Assembly (NCBI GenBank): GCA_036513415.1
Contig: DATBZA010000158.1
Coordinates: 1-64,000 of the forward strand
From: 40CM-4-68-19 sp036513415
GTDB taxonomy: Bacteria; Myxococcota; Myxococcia; Myxococcales; 40CM-4-68-19
Reading direction: 5' to 3'
Length of the DNA stretch: 64,000 nt
Position numbers and translations under genes: made by a program. A model generated the notes under the pieces. It was not told the DNA's origin, made no database searches, and was given only the letters and a program-made list of their open reading frames with translations. Positions within the stretch are counted from its first letter, which is position 1. Every line of letters begins with the position of its first letter. Shown here piece by piece: positions 15,296 to 23,385 of the stretch.

Positions 15296-16432
15296 ATGCG
15301 CCCTGCCCTGAATCCGCTGCTGCCCAGGCTTGCCGGGTACATGCAGGAGAAGGCGAACGCGCTTCGAGAGGCCGCGCTGCGGTCGGGCAAGCCCGTCTAT
15401 GATTTCGGGATCGGCGATCCGCGCGAGCCCACGCCAGGGTTCATCCGCAAGGCGCTCCGCGACGCGGTGCCCGAGGTGTCCCAGTATCCGTCGATCGGGG
15501 GGGCGCCCGCTCTGCGCAGCGCGGTGGCCGGGTACCTCCAGCGCCGGTTCGCGCTGGCGCTCGATCCAGACTCCGAAATCCTTCCCTGCGCAGGCGCAAA
15601 GGAAGCGCTCTTCCATCTTCCGCTCTGCGCCGCCAGCCCGGATCGGCCGCTCTGCTGGTATCCGGATCCGGCCTACCCGGTCTACGAGCGCGCCATCCTC
15701 TTCGCCGCCGCGACGCCCCGGACCTACCCGCTGCGCGTCGAGCGGGGCTTCCTGCCGGACCTCGATGCCATCGCTGCCGAGGATTGGCGGCGGACGAGCC
15801 TCTGGTTCGACTGCTACCCGCACAATCCCACGGGGGCCGGCGCGCCCCGCGCCCACCACGAGAAGCTGGCGCGGCTGGCGAAGGAGCATGGCTTCCTGGT
15901 GGTCTGCGACGAGCCGTACGTCGATCTCTACGTCGGGGATCCGCCGCACTCGGCGCTGCAGGTCTCGCGGGAGAACCTGATCGCCATCCACAGCCTTTCC
16001 AAGCGGAGCGGCATGACCGGCTACCGGAGCGGATTCATCGCCGGCGATCCCTGGATCATCCGCTGGCTGCGCGAAGCGCGAGCCAACTTCGGCGTGGCCT
16101 CGCAGGCGTTCATCCAGCAGGCGGCGATCGCCGCCTGGAGCGACGACGCGCACGTGGAGGAGCGCCGCCGCACGTTCGCGGAGAAACGCCAGGTCCTGCT
16201 CGCGCACCTGCGCCGGCTCGGGCTGGAGGTCGGTGGCGAAGGCGCGTTCTACCTCTGGGTTCGCGTCCCTGCCGGGGAGACCAGCGAGGGCTACGCAGCC
16301 CGCCTGGCGGAGCGCAACATCCTGGTGGTGCCCGGGACGCAGTTCGGCCAGGAAGGCACCGGATTCATCCGGCTGGCGATGGTTCCCAAGCTCGAGGACT
16401 GCCGCGCCGCCACGGAGCTCTGGCCGACCTGA
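15296..16432 (+). CDS. dapC: succinyldiaminopimelate aminotransferase (DapC type)
   Basis: A 378-residue class I/II PLP aminotransferase. The pyridoxal Lys236 is in HSLSKRSGMTGYR, Asn177 in CYPHNPTGA, and Asp205 and Tyr208 in VVCDEPYVDLY. FGIGDPREPTPGFI near residue 37 is a family mark of the DapC/DapL group. Because dapD and dapE follow, the succinylase route is in use. The likely reaction is N-succinyl-2-amino-6-oxopimelate plus glutamate to N-succinyl-LL-diaminopimelate. The direct DapL activity is unlikely in this context but cannot be excluded by sequence alone. Confidence 0.9.
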   Translation: MRPALNPLLPRLAGYMQEKANALREAALRSGKPVYDFGIGDPREPTPGFIRKALRDAVPEVSQYPSIGGAPALRSAVAGYLQRRFALALDPDSEILPCAGAKEALFHLPLCAASPDRPLCWYPDPAYPVYERAILFAAATPRTYPLRVERGFLPDLDAIAAEDWRRTSLWFDCYPHNPTGAGAPRAHHEKLARLAKEHGFLVVCDEPYVDLYVGDPPHSALQVSRENLIAIHSLSKRSGMTGYRSGFIAGDPWIIRWLREARANFGVASQAFIQQAAIAAWSDDAHVEERRRTFAEKRQVLLAHLRRLGLEVGGEGAFYLWVRVPAGETSEGYAARLAERNILVVPGTQFGQEGTGFIRLAMVPKLEDCRAATELWPT

Positions 16433-16500
16433 CGTTCGCAAGCGCTCGGTCGCGGCGATCTTCGCTTGCAGGGGCGGGGCAAGTCGCGCAGCATCCGCGC

Positions 16501-17898
16501 ATGCGACTCATCGCCGCGTTCGCCGCGGCCGTACTGGCGATCGTGGGCGTCACGGCAGCGTCGCTCCGCTCGCTGGCCGCGCGGCGCGACTGGACGGCAT
16601 GGGTCACGCGAACGCAGGATGTCCGCTTCGCGGTGGAGCGGGTGCTTGCGCTCTCCACGGATCAGGAGGCCACCCAGCGCGGGTTCCTGCTCACCGGGCG
16701 GGAGCAGTACCTCGAGCCGTTCGAGGGGGCCGTCGCTGGTGTCGGCGAGCAGCTCGACCGGCTGGCCTCGTTGAGCCGTGACAATCCCCGCCAGCTCCAG
16801 CGCCTCGCCGCGCTCCGGCCGCTGCTGCGCGGGAAGGCGGACGCGCTCCGGCGGGCCATTTCCCTACGGAGAAGAGGAGACCCATCGGCGTTTGCCGGGG
16901 TTTCGTCGGGCGAAGCGGGCGAGACCATGCAGCAAGTGCGCCGCCTGCTCGCCGAAATGCGGGACGAGGAGACGGCGCTCCTGCAAGAGCGTCTCGGGCG
17001 GCTGGCGCGCGCCGATCGGTGGTCGGCTGGGGTCGCGAGCGGCGGAGCCGCGCTGCTGCTGATGCTGGTGGGGGTCGCGGCGCTGGCCGTGCGAGGCGAC
17101 TTGCGGCGCCGCGAAGAACAGGCCTTCGAGCGCGCGCGCGTCCTGGAATACCAGCAGCGCCTGATCGCGATCGTCGGCCACGACCTGCGCAATCCACTCA
17201 CCGCCGTGCTGGTCTCCGCCCAGATGATGCTGCAGAGGAAGGAGGACTTGCGGCCGGGCCAGGTGAACGCCGTGGAGCGGATCCTGAGGAGCGCCTCGCG
17301 CATCGACGCGCTGGCCGGGCTGCTGATCGATTTCACTTACGCCCGCCTCGGCAAGGGCATCCCGGCCACTCCGGCCGCCATGGACGCGCGCACGGTCGCC
17401 GAGCGCGCGGTGGACGAGCTGCGCACGTCCCACCCTGGGCGGGAAATCCGGATCGAAAGCGCGCAGCCGGCGATCCATGGCCAGTGGGACGGCGATCGCG
17501 TCTCGCAGTTGATCTCGAACCTGGTCTCGAATGCCCTCCAGTACGGCGAGGCCGGCCGGCCGATCACGGTCTCCTTGTCCGGCGACGCTCAAGGGTCCCT
17601 GGAGGTCCGGGTCCACAATCACGGCCCTGCGATGCCGGCGGAGGTCCAGCAGCACCTGTTCGAGCCGTATCGCAGGGGGAAGGGTGCGGAGAGCTCGCAC
17701 CCGCGCGGCCTCGGGTTGGGACTGTTCATCGTCCGCGAGATCGCCCGCGCTCATGGCGGCGCCGTCGAGGTGCACTCGGATCTGGAGCTCGGCACGACGC
17801 TCACGGTTCGCCTGCCCAGACGCCATCCGCCGCTGCCGCGGGCGGGTGGCTCGGTGGCTCCGGCGCGGGCGGGCGCGGCGGAATTGCCGGCGTCGTAG
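16501..17898 (+). CDS. CHASE3-type membrane sensor histidine kinase
   Basis: A 465-residue two-helix membrane kinase. TM1 is at about 3-20 and a helical periplasmic CHASE3-like domain at about 30-170 (QEATQRGFLLTGREQYLEPF is the signature). TM2 is at about 176-197. HisKA has His227 in AIVGHDLRNPLTAV, and the ATPase has an N box (ISNLVSNALQYG) and a G box (RGLGLGLFIVREIARAHGG). The C-terminal tail is Pro/Ala-rich. There is no receiver or HAMP domain and no response-regulator gene beside it, so its partner is elsewhere. It interrupts the lysine genes, between dapC (69 bases upstream) and dapD (20 bases downstream). Confidence 0.92.
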   Translation: MRLIAAFAAAVLAIVGVTAASLRSLAARRDWTAWVTRTQDVRFAVERVLALSTDQEATQRGFLLTGREQYLEPFEGAVAGVGEQLDRLASLSRDNPRQLQRLAALRPLLRGKADALRRAISLRRRGDPSAFAGVSSGEAGETMQQVRRLLAEMRDEETALLQERLGRLARADRWSAGVASGGAALLLMLVGVAALAVRGDLRRREEQAFERARVLEYQQRLIAIVGHDLRNPLTAVLVSAQMMLQRKEDLRPGQVNAVERILRSASRIDALAGLLIDFTYARLGKGIPATPAAMDARTVAERAVDELRTSHPGREIRIESAQPAIHGQWDGDRVSQLISNLVSNALQYGEAGRPITVSLSGDAQGSLEVRVHNHGPAMPAEVQQHLFEPYRRGKGAESSHPRGLGLGLFIVREIARAHGGAVEVHSDLELGTTLTVRLPRRHPPLPRAGGSVAPARAGAAELPAS

Positions 17899-17918
17899 CT
17901 GTGCTAGCGTGCGCGCGG

Positions 17919-18767
17919 ATGCAGAACCCCGCGGCGGAAGAGCTGAGATGGCCCGACGCCTCCCCCGACGCTCTTCGTGCGGCCGTGGAGGAAGCGCAAC
18001 GGGACCGCGGATCGCTCGGGCGCCAGGCGAACGCGATCCGTGAGGTGGTGTACCGGCTGGACCAGGGTACCCTGCGCGTCGCGGAGAAGGGACGCAAGGG
18101 CTGGGAGATCCACGGCTGGATCCAGCAAGCCATCAATCTCTTCTTCGGCTTGGCGCAGAGCGAGCTCTATGCGGCCGGCGACCTGAAGTTCTTCGACAAG
18201 GTCCCGCCCAAGCAAGATCTCGGCGACTTCCGGGTAGTCCCGCCCGGTGTGGTCCGTTACGGTGCGCACGTGGAAAAGGGCGCGATCGTGATGCCAGGAT
18301 ACGTGAACATCGGCGCGCGCGTCGGCGCCGGCAGCATGGTCGACACCTGGGCCACGGTCGGTTCCTGCGCGCAGGTCGGGCGCGGCGTGCACCTCTCCGG
18401 CGGTGTCGGCCTGGGCGGCGTGCTCGAGCCGCCCGGCGCGCGGCCGGTGATCGTCGAGGACGGCGCGTTCATCGGCAGCCGCTGCATCGTCGTCGAGGGT
18501 GTGCTGGTCGAGGAGGAGGCGGTGCTGGGCGCGGGGGTAGTGCTGACCGCCAGCACCCCGATCTACGACGTGACCTCTGCCCAGGAGAAGCTGCTCAAGG
18601 GCGCGGTACCGGCGCGCAGCGTGGTGATCCCCGGCATGCGGCCGCGCAAGTTCCCCGCGGGCGAGTACCTCACTCCTTGCGCCCTGATCATCGGCACCCG
18701 CAAGGAGAGCACGGACCGGAAGACCTCGCTCAACTCCGCGCTCCGCGACTTCGGGGTCCCGGTCTGA
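17919..18767 (+). CDS. dapD: tetrahydrodipicolinate N-succinyltransferase
   Basis: A 282-residue hexapeptide-repeat acyltransferase that moves succinyl from succinyl-CoA to tetrahydrodipicolinate. The N-terminal helical domain (IHGWIQQAINLFFGL) precedes a left-handed beta-helix with runs of the hexapeptide (for example YVNIGARVGAGSMVDTWATV) and GGVGLGGVLEPP. Length and ending fit E. coli DapD. Its last base is the first base of the dapE start, TGATG, so they are coupled. It is the committed succinylase step. Confidence 0.95.
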   Translation: MQNPAAEELRWPDASPDALRAAVEEAQRDRGSLGRQANAIREVVYRLDQGTLRVAEKGRKGWEIHGWIQQAINLFFGLAQSELYAAGDLKFFDKVPPKQDLGDFRVVPPGVVRYGAHVEKGAIVMPGYVNIGARVGAGSMVDTWATVGSCAQVGRGVHLSGGVGLGGVLEPPGARPVIVEDGAFIGSRCIVVEGVLVEEEAVLGAGVVLTASTPIYDVTSAQEKLLKGAVPARSVVIPGMRPRKFPAGEYLTPCALIIGTRKESTDRKTSLNSALRDFGVPV

Positions 18768-19813
18768 TGGATCTCGCGGAGCGCACGCTCCAACTCTGCC
18801 AGATCCGCAGCCCCATCGGGGAAGAGGCGGAGATCGCCGCGTACGTGGCTCGCGAGACTTCCGGGCAGCGGATCGGCAACGCGGTCGTGTGCGGGGGCGT
18901 GAGCGGCGCGCGGCCCGCCGTGCTGCTCGCGGGGCACCTCGACACCGTGCCCATCCAGGAAGGCGACTTCCCGGCCCGCCGCGAGAACGGCCGCGTCTTC
19001 GGGCGCGGAGCGAGCGACATGAAGGGCGCGCTGGCGGTGATGATCGAGCTCTGGCGGCGGCTCGATCGAGGCGCGCTGCCGCTCGAGCTGGTGTTGCTCT
19101 TCTACGACCGGGAGGAAGGGCCGATCGCGCAGAACGGCCTCTTGCCGGTCCTCGAGCGGCGTCCCGATCTGAAGAGGGCGTCGCTGGCGCTCTGTCTCGA
19201 GCCGACCGATCTCGGCCTGCAGCTCGGCTGCTGCGGTTCGATGCACGCCACCTTGAGCTTTCTCGGGCGGAGCGCTCATTCCGCGCGGCCCTGGCAAGGC
19301 GAAAACGCGATCCACAAGGCCGGCGCGCTGCTCTCGCACCTCGCTGCCCAGGCGCCCCGAGAGGTGCGCGTCGGAGAGCTGCTCTATCGGGAGGTGATGA
19401 GCGCCACGCGAATCGAGGGGTTCACCGGGCGCAACGTCGTGCCCGCGCGCTGCGACCTCAACCTGAACTTCCGCTTCGCGCCGGGGCGGACCGTCGAGGA
19501 CGCCGAACGCGAGCTGATGGCCCTCGCGCAGCGTTTCGGGGCAACGGCGGCGGTCACCGACCGCGCGCCGTCCGGACCCGCCATCCTGGACAATCCGCTC
19601 CTGCAGGAGTTCCGCGCGGCCACCGCAGCGCCGATCGAGGCCAAGCAAGCCTGGACCGACGTGGCGCAGCTCGCCCGGGTGGGAATTCCCGCGGCCAACT
19701 TCGGCCCCGGGGAGCAGGCGCAAGCCCACCAGGGCGGAGAGAGCTGCCCCGAGCCGGCGCTGGAGCGCGCCCACGCGATGCTGGAGCGGTTCCTGCGCGA
19801 GGCGGTGCCGTGA
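18767..19813 (+). CDS. dapE: succinyl-diaminopimelate desuccinylase (M20 family)
   Basis: A 348-residue M20 metallopeptidase-family enzyme. The zinc ligands His57 and the catalytic Asp59 are in AGHLDTVP, Asp84 is in GASDMKGAL, and the base Glu116/Glu117 are in YDREEGP. A late His lies in AQAHQGGES. The dimerisation domain spans about 170-280 (GRSAHSARPWQGENAIH, shortened from the family HSAxP motif). It removes succinate to give LL-diaminopimelate. The sequence is closer to the actinobacterial/M20 group than to E. coli DapE, which fits the unusual DapC. It is coupled to folK by GTGA. Confidence 0.9.
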   Translation: MDLAERTLQLCQIRSPIGEEAEIAAYVARETSGQRIGNAVVCGGVSGARPAVLLAGHLDTVPIQEGDFPARRENGRVFGRGASDMKGALAVMIELWRRLDRGALPLELVLLFYDREEGPIAQNGLLPVLERRPDLKRASLALCLEPTDLGLQLGCCGSMHATLSFLGRSAHSARPWQGENAIHKAGALLSHLAAQAPREVRVGELLYREVMSATRIEGFTGRNVVPARCDLNLNFRFAPGRTVEDAERELMALAQRFGATAAVTDRAPSGPAILDNPLLQEFRAATAAPIEAKQAWTDVAQLARVGIPAANFGPGEQAQAHQGGESCPEPALERAHAMLERFLREAVP

Positions 19814-20355
19814 ACGAGGCGTTCGTGGGCCTCGGCTCCAATCTCGGCGATCGGCTCGCGAACCTGGCGACGGCCGTCGGGCTGCTGGCGCGGGAGCCCG
19901 GGTTCACGCTCCGCCAGGTCTCGCTGTCCTACGAGAGCGAGCCCATCGGGCCGCCCCAGCCGCGCTACCTGAATGCCGTGGCGGAGATCGGCACGCTATT
20001 GTCGCCGCGCGCGACGCTGCAGCGGCTGCAGGCCATCGAGGAGGGCATGGGACGGGTCCGTCGTGAGCGCTGGGGATCGCGCGAGATCGACCTCGATCTC
20101 CTGCTGTACGGCGGCCGGGTGGTGGAAGAGACCGGACTCCAGATCCCGCATCCGCTGCTCGCGGCCCGTGCGTTCGCCCTGGTGCCGCTGGCCGAGATCG
20201 CCCCGGGCGTGGTGCTCCCGGGTTCTTCGCTCACCGCCACCCAGCTGCGGGACCGGCTTTCTGCCGATCAGCTCGCCGGTGTCCTGCCCTACCGCCCGAT
20301 CCGTCGCCCGCTCCCTGAACCGGAGAGCGATGACGAGCCTCCAGCGCGGGAGTAG
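19810..20355 (+). CDS. folK: 2-amino-4-hydroxy-6-hydroxymethyldihydropteridine pyrophosphokinase
   Basis: A 181-residue HPPK of folate synthesis, transferring pyrophosphate from ATP to the pterin. GLGSNLGDRLANL is at about 7-19, with the Mg2+ and active-site motif WGSREIDLDLLLYG (about 92-105) and IPHPLLAARAFALVPLAEI. The start is GTG, overlapping dapE by four bases. The C-terminal tail is Pro/Glu-rich and not conserved. It closes the dap operon. A GC-rich direct repeat, GGGCTAGCGG at 20360-20369 and 20372-20381, follows. Confidence 0.95.
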   Translation: MNEAFVGLGSNLGDRLANLATAVGLLAREPGFTLRQVSLSYESEPIGPPQPRYLNAVAEIGTLLSPRATLQRLQAIEEGMGRVRRERWGSREIDLDLLLYGGRVVEETGLQIPHPLLAARAFALVPLAEIAPGVVLPGSSLTATQLRDRLSADQLAGVLPYRPIRRPLPEPESDDEPPARE

Positions 20356-20436
20356 TCCCGGGCTAGCGGAAGGGCTAGCGGGCGGGCGGGCGCGTCAAGC
20401 TCCGGATGCACACTCTGCGTCCAGGAGGTTTCCAGA

Positions 20437-21045
20437 ATGGACGCCATCGCAGTCCTGAAGCGCGACCACGAGGAAGTCGAACGGCTCTTCCGTCAATTCG
20501 AGAAGCTGACGGACCGCGCGCACAGGTCGAAGCAGAAGATCGTCATGAAGATCATCCGGGAGCTCGCCATCCACGCGGCGGTGGAGGAGATGCTCTTCTA
20601 CCCGGCGGTGAGGACGGCGGCGCTGAAGGCCAACGTGCGCGCGCTCAAGGAAGCAGCGGACACGGTCCTCGAGTCGCTCGAGGAGCACCACGTGGTGAAA
20701 TGGACGCTCTCCGAGCTGGAGAAGATGAAGCCGGAGGACGAGCGGTACGACGCCAAGGTCCAGGTCCTGATGGAGAGCGTGCGCCATCACGTCGAGGAGG
20801 AACATGAAGACTTGTTCCCCAAGGCGAGGCGGCTGCTCGGCGACGACCTCCTGTTCGAGCTGGGGGACAGGATCGAGAAGGCGAAGAAGATCGCCCCGAC
20901 CCGCCCGCACCCGCGGGCCCCGGACGAACCGCCAGGGAACCTGGTAGCGGGGACCATGGCTGCCGTGATGGATCGGGCCAAGGACATGGTGCGCGACGGC
21001 GTGGAGCGGCTCTCGCGCCGCGTTGGACCGGACGCGAACGCCTGA
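20437..21045 (+). CDS. hemerythrin/HHE-domain protein
   Basis: A 202-residue helical protein with two HHE-type halves. His in VLKRDHEEVERLF (about 11), then IHAAVEEMLFYP (about 45-56), then EEHHVVKWTL (about 84) and VRHHVEEEHEDLFP (about 113-126) supply His and Glu residues for a di-iron site. Such proteins bind oxygen or protect against nitrosative and oxidative stress. Residues from about 145 on are a linker and amphipathic tail (MAAVMDRAKDMVRDGVERL). AGGAGG lies about eight bases before the ATG. The stop and that of the next gene are back to back. Confidence 0.88.
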   Translation: MDAIAVLKRDHEEVERLFRQFEKLTDRAHRSKQKIVMKIIRELAIHAAVEEMLFYPAVRTAALKANVRALKEAADTVLESLEEHHVVKWTLSELEKMKPEDERYDAKVQVLMESVRHHVEEEHEDLFPKARRLLGDDLLFELGDRIEKAKKIAPTRPHPRAPDEPPGNLVAGTMAAVMDRAKDMVRDGVERLSRRVGPDANA

Positions 21046-21052
21046 TCAGGCG
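21039..21052. repeat. 14-base palindrome holding two back-to-back stop codons
   Basis: CGCCTGATCAGGCG is a perfect palindrome with the TGA of the hemerythrin-like gene and the TGA of the convergent thioesterase gene at its centre. Two abutting convergent TGA codons force TGATCA, but the four extra paired bases on each side are not forced. It has no loop and no T-run, so terminator action is doubtful. Confidence 0.5.
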
Positions 21053-21528
21053 CGCTTCTTGAAGCTCCACTCGACGGCGAACTCGGCCACCTGCGTGCCG
21101 TCCCGTTGCGTTCCGATCGACCGGGCGGTGAAGACGACCGGCTCCCCCGTCCTCACCGCCTGATCGATCGCCGCGCGCATGCCGGCGCCGTCGGAGAAGA
21201 CGAAGCTCGCCTTCGAAGTTGCCTTCTTGGTGAACCGGGCGGAGATGGCCGTCACCAGCGAGGACACGGCTGCGCCGCTCTGCTCGATGAACCACAGCGC
21301 CGGAGCGCCGGTGGACATCTCGGCCGCCATTGCTTGCGCGGCAAAGTAGGTGGACCCGAACGGGTTCTGCGTCTTCCAACCGGCCGGAAGCGTCACCTCC
21401 GCGCCGCTCTCGTCGAGTCGCGCGACGCGCAGCCCCGCGAACGCGGCCAGGGGGAGCTTGCTCCAGAGCAGCGCGCGGATACCCAGCGGATGGGTGAAGA
21501 CCTTCCTCACCACGCTTCCGCGGTTCAA
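21046..21528 (-). CDS. DUF4442/PaaI-like hotdog thioesterase
   Basis: A 160-residue hotdog-fold protein of the DUF4442/PaaI thioesterase group. PFGSTYFAAQAMAAEMSTGA (about 57-75) is the hotdog helix, FTKKATSKASFVFSD and GEPVVFTARSIGT are the following strands. DUF4442 proteins may lack a fixed acyl substrate; thioester hydrolysis is inferred. It is downstream of kdsD on the same strand, 60 bases away, and abuts the convergent hemerythrin gene. Confidence 0.8.
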   Translation of the reverse strand: MNRGSVVRKVFTHPLGIRALLWSKLPLAAFAGLRVARLDESGAEVTLPAGWKTQNPFGSTYFAAQAMAAEMSTGAPALWFIEQSGAAVSSLVTAISARFTKKATSKASFVFSDGAGMRAAIDQAVRTGEPVVFTARSIGTQRDGTQVAEFAVEWSFKKRA

Positions 21529-21588
21529 GGGAGCACCTGGTCCAGCGCGAGGTTCAAGCCCTTCATCGGTTCTGCCAGGCTACCCGTT

Positions 21589-22605
21589 TCATCCGAGCAG
21601 GTGCGCCGCGAGGAGGTCCTGGACGTCGAGCAGTCCTACCGGGCGCCCATCCCCGTCCACCACGGGCAGCTGGTCCACCTGCGTGTCGCGCATCATCTCG
21701 GCTGCCGCGGTCGCCAGGCTATCGGGGCCAACGGTGCGGGGGCTCTTTCCCATCACGGCCGAGACGGGCCGTGTGAAATCGACTTCTCCAGACTGCACCA
21801 GGCGCCGCAGGTCGCCGTCCGTGAAGATACCCACCAGCTTCCCCTGCGCGTCCACCACGCTGGCGGCGCCCGGCCGGCCTTCCGTGCGCGTCATTACCGC
21901 AGCGGTCTCGCGCAGCGATGCCTCCCAGAGCACGGTCGGATTGCGCGAACCCGTCCGCATCACGTCCCGCACGCGGAGCAGCTGCCGTCCCAGCGCGCCG
22001 CCCGGATGCAGCGAGGCGAACTGCTCGGGAGAGAACCCGCGGCGGTGCTGGACCGCCATGGCCAGGGCGTCACCCATGGCCAGCAGTGCCACGGTGGACG
22101 CGGTCGGTGCCAGCCCCAGGGGGCAGGCCTCGGGCACCGGTCCGATCTCCAGCACCGCGTCCGCGCGATCCGCGAGCGAGTTCCGCGGTCCGGAGGTCAT
22201 CGCCACGATGGGCGCGCCGAGCCGCCGGATGGCGGGCAGCAGCCGGACGATCTCGTCGGTCTCGCCGCTGTTCGACAGGGCGAGGACCAGGTCCCCGGGG
22301 ACCAGGCGGCCCAGGTCGCCGTGCAGCGCCTCCGCCGGGTGCAGGTAGAGCGACGGCGTCCCGGTGGAAGCGAAGGTGGCGGAGATCTTCTGCGCGATGA
22401 ATCCCGGCTTTCCCATGCCGGTCACCACCACACGGCCGGGGCAGGCGAGCACCATCTCCACCGCGCGCGCGAACGCGCCGTTCAAGCGCGCGCCGAGCTG
22501 GGCCACGGCATCGGCCTCGGCGCGGATCACCTCACGGGCATAATCGACGATGTCCTGCTTGAGGGGCGCCTTTGGCAGGCTGGTCAATCGTCGTCGGGTC
22601 GCCAT
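21589..22605 (-). CDS. kdsD: arabinose-5-phosphate isomerase
   Basis: A 338-residue KdsD/KpsF-type sugar isomerase, converting ribulose-5-phosphate to arabinose-5-phosphate for the Kdo part of LPS. A SIS domain has VVVTGMGKPGFIAQKISATF and LALSNSGETDEI, and the catalytic ASLHPGGALGRQLL is at about 190-205. Two CBS domains follow (VRDVMRTGS to GIFTDGDLRR; VSAVMGKSP to GLLDVQDL). Typical length is about 325 residues. It is divergent from the fadR-like gene at 22774, so the 168-base gap holds promoters in both directions. Confidence 0.93.
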   Translation of the reverse strand: MATRRRLTSLPKAPLKQDIVDYAREVIRAEADAVAQLGARLNGAFARAVEMVLACPGRVVVTGMGKPGFIAQKISATFASTGTPSLYLHPAEALHGDLGRLVPGDLVLALSNSGETDEIVRLLPAIRRLGAPIVAMTSGPRNSLADRADAVLEIGPVPEACPLGLAPTASTVALLAMGDALAMAVQHRRGFSPEQFASLHPGGALGRQLLRVRDVMRTGSRNPTVLWEASLRETAAVMTRTEGRPGAASVVDAQGKLVGIFTDGDLRRLVQSGEVDFTRPVSAVMGKSPRTVGPDSLATAAAEMMRDTQVDQLPVVDGDGRPVGLLDVQDLLAAHLLG

Positions 22606-22679
22606 CGCGGTCGCGCGCGGTCAGTACCACGTCTCGCTGACCGCGTCCCAATTCGCCGCAATCGAGTTCAAAACAGGCC

Positions 22680-22708
22680 TTGACGCGGCGCAGCCGAGGC
22701 CCTATCTG
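22680..22708 (+). promoter_or_regulatory. promoter of the fadR-like/etfBA operon
   Basis: TTGACG at 22680-22685 and TATCTG at 22703-22708 are separated by 17 bases, a good sigma-70 pair. The -10 runs into the palindrome that starts at 22707. Transcription would begin near 22715, inside the operator, giving a leader of about 60 bases before the GTG at 22774. Confidence 0.65.
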
Positions 22709-22724
22709 AATGAGCCCTCATTCA
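22707..22724. promoter_or_regulatory. FadR-like operator, perfect 18-base palindrome
   Basis: TGAATGAGCCCTCATTCA has eight-base arms that are perfectly paired around a CC centre. The outer TGAATGA...TCATTCA matches the known Bacillus FadR (TetR family) operator form, TGAATGA-N4-TCATTCA. It overlaps the -10 end and the start point of the promoter, the right place for a repressor, and the next gene encodes a TetR-family protein. Autoregulation and control of etfBA are inferred. Confidence 0.75.
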
Positions 22725-22773
22725 GCCGGGCCCGCACGCACCGGGGACCCGGCCAGCCTGGAGATCGGCCACG

Positions 22774-23385
22774 GTGCAGGCGCGCGACACCCGGACCAAC
22801 GACAAGCGCGCCCGCATCCTCGATGCGGCGATCAAGGTGTTCGCCGAGCGCGGGTTCCACAGCGCGACCGTGGCGGAGATCGCCCGGGTGGCCGGCGTGG
22901 CCGACGGCACCATCTACCTGTATTTCAAGGGAAAAGACGACCTGCTCCTCCGGCTTTTCGACGAGAAGATGACCGAGCTTCTCGCGGACGCGAAGGCGGC
23001 GGTGGCGCGCGAGCACACCGCTCCCGACAAGCTGAGACGGTTCATCCAGCTCCACCTTGCGCTGGTCGAGCGGAACCCCGATCTGGCGTCGGTCCTGATC
23101 GTCGAGCTGCGCCAAAGCGCGCAGTTCCTCAAGGCGGCGGACCGGCAGAAGCTGGCGGCGTACGTCGATCTGATCGCGGAAGTGGTCAGGGCCGGACAAG
23201 AGAGCGGGGAGTTGGACGGAAACATCTCGCCCGCGACGGTGAAGCGGGCCCTGTTTGGCGCGCTCGACGAGCTGGCCCTGGGCTGGCTCCTGGGGGGCCG
23301 CCGGACGCCTTTGAAGAAGACCGCGAGCGAGGTCGCGGAATGGCTGGTGCGGGGCCTTCTGCCCCCACAGGGAGGAACGTCTTGA
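22774..23385 (+). CDS. TetR-family repressor, FadR-like
   Basis: A 203-residue TetR regulator. The helix-turn-helix is at about 12-55 (ILDAAIKVFAERGFHSATVAE, shortened to FAERGFHSATVAEIARVAGV, then GTIYLYFKGKDDLL). The larger C-terminal helical domain (about 75-200) would bind a ligand, by analogy acyl-CoA. The link to FadR rests on the operator and on the following etfB and etfA, since in Bacillus FadR controls etfBA and beta-oxidation genes. The start is GTG at 22774. Its TGA overlaps the etfB start (TTGA). Confidence 0.85.
   Translation: MQARDTRTNDKRARILDAAIKVFAERGFHSATVAEIARVAGVADGTIYLYFKGKDDLLLRLFDEKMTELLADAKAAVAREHTAPDKLRRFIQLHLALVERNPDLASVLIVELRQSAQFLKAADRQKLAAYVDLIAEVVRAGQESGELDGNISPATVKRALFGALDELALGWLLGGRRTPLKKTASEVAEWLVRGLLPPQGGTS

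Noticed and set aside
20360..20381. tandem GGGCTAGCGG repeats after folK
   Set aside because: Two 10-base copies only, in a GC-rich gap; no known function and no symmetry.
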